Made by a program: the position numbers and the translations under genes
Shown here: positions 33,036-34,885 of the stretch, in pieces
How the letters are laid out: every line of letters begins with the position of its first letter
Numbering within the stretch: the first letter of the stretch is position 1
Notes under the pieces: model-generated
What the model saw: the letters and a program-made list of their open reading frames with translations, nothing else
Database searches by the model: none
What the model was told of the DNA's origin: nothing
NCBI RefSeq assembly: GCF_022763305.1
Contig: NZ_JALEGT010000064.1
Coordinates: forward strand, 1 to 34,885
Direction: 5' to 3'
DNA length: 34,885 nt
Origin: Marivita sp.
Lineage (GTDB): Bacteria > Pseudomonadota > Alphaproteobacteria > Rhodobacterales > Rhodobacteraceae

Positions 33036-33062
33036 GGCGCACCTTCGGGTGCGCCGTTTTTT
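33036..33062 (+). terminator. Rho-independent terminator of pedH (copy A of a repeated terminator)
   Basis: GGCGCACC-TTCG-GGTGCGCC (33036-33055) is followed by G and a run of T's. About 35 bases of this sequence, including the downstream GTTGGGGTG, recur at 34317-34351. Confidence 0.92.
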
Positions 33063-33213
33063 GTTGGGGTGGTGATATGACAGGAATGAGCCAGTCTCGC
33101 CCCGAGCCGCCGGACGCGTGAATCCCTGTTTCCACATTGCCGGCAAACTCCTGCCATAAAAGGGGAATACCCGAAGACCATGGATGTGAAATGTCTGGTA
33201 AAGGTTGATGGCT

Positions 33214-34215
33214 ATGAAACTGTGGATGTCGGCGTATGAAGATGGGCGCAAAGCACTCGAACCCGGAATAGCAAGGATCGCCGCCTTTCTTGGAGGACGA
33301 TACACCAGACTGTCACCGCAGGCCTCCGGGCGCGCGGACTACCTTATGGCTTTCGCCGTGCGATTTGTTCGCAGGATGTATAGCGGCAACCCGTCTGCCG
33401 CAGCGCCAACCGTTTCCTCTTTGACACGCGGGGAACAAAAAGCCTGTCAGATCATATTCGAAACGCTGGATGCCCGTCTGGGAGATGAAATCGAGCTCAT
33501 GACGGACCATCCGCGGGTGGCGCACGAGATCTACGGGCTCTACAAGTTTCGCAACGTGGGCGACCTTGCGCGCGAGGTTTTGGACGACACCTGTCAGGCA
33601 AAGCTTGATGCAGGCAGCTTCGATCAGATCGAAAACCCTCTGTCCTGCGCAGTTCTGATCATGAAAGCGTTTGCTGAATCCGAAGCCCACGCAACAGGCG
33701 CACCATCCGGTCCGAAGAATATCGAGACAACGGACCCCAAATTCATTGAATGGCAAAGCGAGTCACCGGACCCCGACTTGTGGCATCAAATGCTTCCTGA
33801 ATTGAACTATGACATTCCGGAGAATGTTAATCTTCTGTATTGGATCGTCCGGCAACCCGGGTGCGATCGTGCGACCGCCGCCGGCATCTTTCTGATGTTG
33901 TACGGTCAGGCCATCGTTGGCATGCCCAAGGACAAGAGTTCCGCACAATTTCCCGGGTCCCTTATCCTCGATATCTGCGAACGGGCGAATTCGCAGGGAT
34001 TTGCCCGGCAGGAATTGTCGCTTGCGTCCATCGGATATGCCAATGACCAACGCCCCCTTCTGAACGAAATGCGGCGGCTTTTCGAAGAACGGTCAATCCA
34101 TTCCGACGAGAATGTTCCGGTGCCGGTCGGGTTGTTCAAGGATGTCCTGAGCGGTCGCCCGCCTCAGAGCCGATACACGGCTCATTCCGAGCAGGTCGTC
34201 AGCCTGGATGGTTGA
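33214..34215 (+). CDS. Hypothetical protein with DUF4274-like domain
   Basis: The 333-aa protein has no signal peptide. ATG 33214 is preferred because AAAGG lies 9 bases upstream; ATG 33208 is too close to it. The N-terminal half is helical with no recognised motif. The stretch YDIPENVNLLYWIVRQPGCDRATAAGIFLMLYG (about 201-233 in this numbering) resembles DUF4274, a small domain often seen with immunity or toxin-related proteins. The gene lies between two near-identical terminators. Function unknown; an immunity role is speculative. Confidence 0.6.
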   Translation: MKLWMSAYEDGRKALEPGIARIAAFLGGRYTRLSPQASGRADYLMAFAVRFVRRMYSGNPSAAAPTVSSLTRGEQKACQIIFETLDARLGDEIELMTDHPRVAHEIYGLYKFRNVGDLAREVLDDTCQAKLDAGSFDQIENPLSCAVLIMKAFAESEAHATGAPSGPKNIETTDPKFIEWQSESPDPDLWHQMLPELNYDIPENVNLLYWIVRQPGCDRATAAGIFLMLYGQAIVGMPKDKSSAQFPGSLILDICERANSQGFARQELSLASIGYANDQRPLLNEMRRLFEERSIHSDENVPVPVGLFKDVLSGRPPQSRYTAHSEQVVSLDG

Positions 34216-34316
34216 TGGGTCGTCTGGCCGCCATTTGCAGCGCACTACGACAAGACGCGTTCCCTCGTTCGCGCGAAGGCGTGCTTCTGGGGTAATGAAA
34301 CGTAAGTGATTGAGCA

Positions 34317-34343
34317 GCGCACCTTCGGGTGCGCCGTTTTTTT
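34317..34343 (+). terminator. Rho-independent terminator after the DUF4274-like gene (copy B)
   Basis: GCGCACC-TTCG-GGTGCGC (34317-34334) is followed by CG and seven T's. Almost identical to the pedH terminator, with one extra T and the same GTTGGGGTG downstream. Confidence 0.9.
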
Positions 34344-34432
34344 GTTGGGGTGATTGGTGCCGCGATGACCGCTTTGAGCCCATACCTCCATGATGCTGCG
34401 CCACGACCAATGACCGCTGTGAAGCAATAGCA

Positions 34433-34462
34433 TTGACGCTGCTCTCAGGGGTGCTCTATCAC
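34433..34462 (+). promoter_or_regulatory. Putative promoter of the tyrA leader
   Basis: TTGACG (34433-34438) is a good -35 and TATCAC (34457-34462) an acceptable -10, 18 bp apart. Transcription would start near 34469-34470, right at the ATG of the leader peptide, so the mRNA would be leaderless. Confidence 0.5.
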
Positions 34463-34469
34463 TACCGGT

Positions 34470-34520
34470 ATGGTGAACTCGTTCTTCGCAGAGCAGGATT
34501 ATTACCCTCAGCTTCCATAG
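34470..34520 (+). CDS. Candidate leader peptide with Phe-Phe and Tyr-Tyr codons
   Basis: The 16-residue ORF reads MVNSFFAEQDYYPQLP and stops at TAG 34518-34520. Two tandem Phe and two tandem Tyr codons in such a short peptide, in front of a prephenate dehydrogenase-like gene, suggest amino-acid-sensing attenuation. There is no ribosome site at normal distance, but the predicted start of transcription coincides with the ATG; a leaderless trp leader is known in Sinorhizobium meliloti. The hairpin CAGCT-TCCAT-AGCTG (34509-34523) covers the stop codon. Confidence 0.55.
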   Translation: MVNSFFAEQDYYPQLP

Positions 34521-34545
34521 CTGCGGGTCATTCATCATTGGTTTT

Positions 34546-34609
34546 CCGCTGCCCCTGACAGCGGTCAACATGCAATCGACCTTTTTGCCAGGCGGCACTT
34601 CAAAGGTCG
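34546..34609 (+). promoter_or_regulatory. Competing hairpins of a putative attenuator
   Basis: Hairpin A is CCGCTG (34546-34551) with CAGCGG (34559-34564). Hairpin B is GGTC (34563-34566) with GACC (34578-34581), followed by T's. Hairpin C is CGACCTTT (34577-34584) with AAAGGTCG (34602-34609). A and B share bases, and B and C share CGACC, so they exclude each other. Hairpin C would hide the AAAGG ribosome site of the tyrA-like frame at 34614. This fits transcription or translation attenuation. Confidence 0.5.
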
Positions 34610-34613
34610 AAAA

Positions 34614-34799
34614 ATGAAAGACAACAATAGAATTCATAAGCCGTCGCTCGGCATTGTGGGGTTTGGTGCGTTCGGACAACTTGCCGCCCGTCATCTCGGC
34701 CAGCATTTCGAAATAACGGCCTACGATCCGTCCTTGGTCGTTGCTTCGTCGGCCAAGCAACTCGGAGTGCCGCTGACATCGTTACGCTCGGTTGTCTAA
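34614..34799 (+). pseudogene. Truncated prephenate/arogenate dehydrogenase (TyrA-like)
   Basis: Only 61 codons remain, holding the start of the NAD-binding domain: LGIVGFGAFGQLAARHLGQHF (12-32 region) with the GxGxxG dinucleotide motif and ITAYDPS after it. Full-length enzymes are about 250-300 residues. The frame ends at TAA 34797-34799 and no continuation is seen in the following bases, which lead into a terminator. It starts behind AAAGG with the leader/attenuator upstream. Either a decayed copy or a truncated frame retained with its control region. Confidence 0.7.
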
Positions 34800-34832
34800 T
34801 CGCGCACTATGGGTCAAGCACTTCTTCTCTTG

Positions 34833-34861
34833 AACGTCGCCAAAATGGGCGGCGTTTTTTT
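34833..34861 (+). terminator. Rho-independent terminator after the tyrA fragment
   Basis: AACGTCGCC (34833-34841), loop AAAATG, GGCGGCGTT (34848-34856) is a 9-bp stem with one G-T pair, merging into a run of seven T's (34855-34861). Confidence 0.88.
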
Positions 34862-34885
34862 GGTTTTTGACCAGCTGAACGTGTG

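Noticed and set aside
34245-34760. A 171-codon minus-strand open frame
   Set aside because: It runs antisense across a terminator, the leader region and the tyrA fragment, and shows no domain.
1-34885. CRISPR arrays, insertion sequences or prophage
   Set aside because: No regular repeat-spacer array, transposase, integrase or phage structural gene was found; the repeats present are short palindromes and terminators.

Overview
The window looks like chromosome from a Roseobacter-group alphaproteobacterium (Rhodobacterales). Most of it is high-GC DNA with compact, co-directional operons, ATGA/GTGA stop-start overlaps and GC-rich hairpin elements behind genes. The gene set (carnitine dehydrogenase-thioesterase fusion, form II CO-dehydrogenase-like genes, a PQQ alcohol dehydrogenase locus) fits that group. 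The genus cannot be told from the sequence alone.

Layout. (1) 323-9192: a seven-gene minus-strand run for carnitine and gamma-butyrobetaine catabolism (BKACE cleavage enzyme, SGNH hydrolase, SDR, carnitine dehydrogenase-thioesterase fusion, acyl-CoA dehydrogenase, NDP-forming acyl-CoA ligase, CaiD-like hydratase), with a divergent CdhR/GlxA-type AraC regulator. (2) 9249-11484: a small ORF, a cluster of CGTACG repeats, rlmE, and an AT-rich unknown membrane protein that looks acquired. (3) 11859-15678: a NitT/TauT-type ABC permease, divergent from a NosR-like flavoprotein/iron-sulfur membrane protein and its ApbE flavin transferase. No nosZ is in view. (4) 15834-20175: coxG-coxS-coxL-coxM, a form II (AYRGAGR) molybdenum hydroxylase. 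(5) 20260-27045: pedG/xoxJ-like binding protein and cytochrome c550 PedF, divergent from the four-part PedA1A2BC-type ABC system plus a cupredoxin-like protein and a Sel1-repeat protein. (6) 27042-29258: ATPase and binding protein of a NitT/TauT-type importer whose only visible permease lies 15 kb away at 11859, and a divergent small cytochrome c. (7) 29540-30715: a lower-GC gene for a peptidoglycan-binding/C39-like cysteine peptidase. (8) 31241-33010: a PQQ alcohol dehydrogenase of the PedH/ExaF type, carrying the extra lanthanide Asp. (9) 33214-34215: a DUF4274-like gene between two near-identical terminators. (10) 34433-34861: a candidate aromatic amino-acid attenuator in front of a truncated prephenate dehydrogenase.

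How it fits together. Regions 3, 5, 6 and 8 appear to form one alcohol-oxidation module. PedH oxidises alcohols in the periplasm, PedF and perhaps the small cytochrome take the electrons, PedA1A2BC and the PedG-like protein support the lanthanide/PQQ enzyme, and the form II hydroxylase might oxidise an aldehyde product. A dyad of the form TACGAC-N4-GTC recurs in front of pedH (twice), between pedF and the pedA1-like gene and, in weaker form, before the sel1 gene, the small cytochrome and the NosR/permease pair. This suggests a common response regulator that is not encoded in the window.

The most unusual signals are that operator family, the leaderless FF/YY leader peptide with competing hairpins before a broken tyrA, a two-hairpin dispersed element present in two inverted copies, the orphan NosR/ApbE pair, and the CGTACG cluster.
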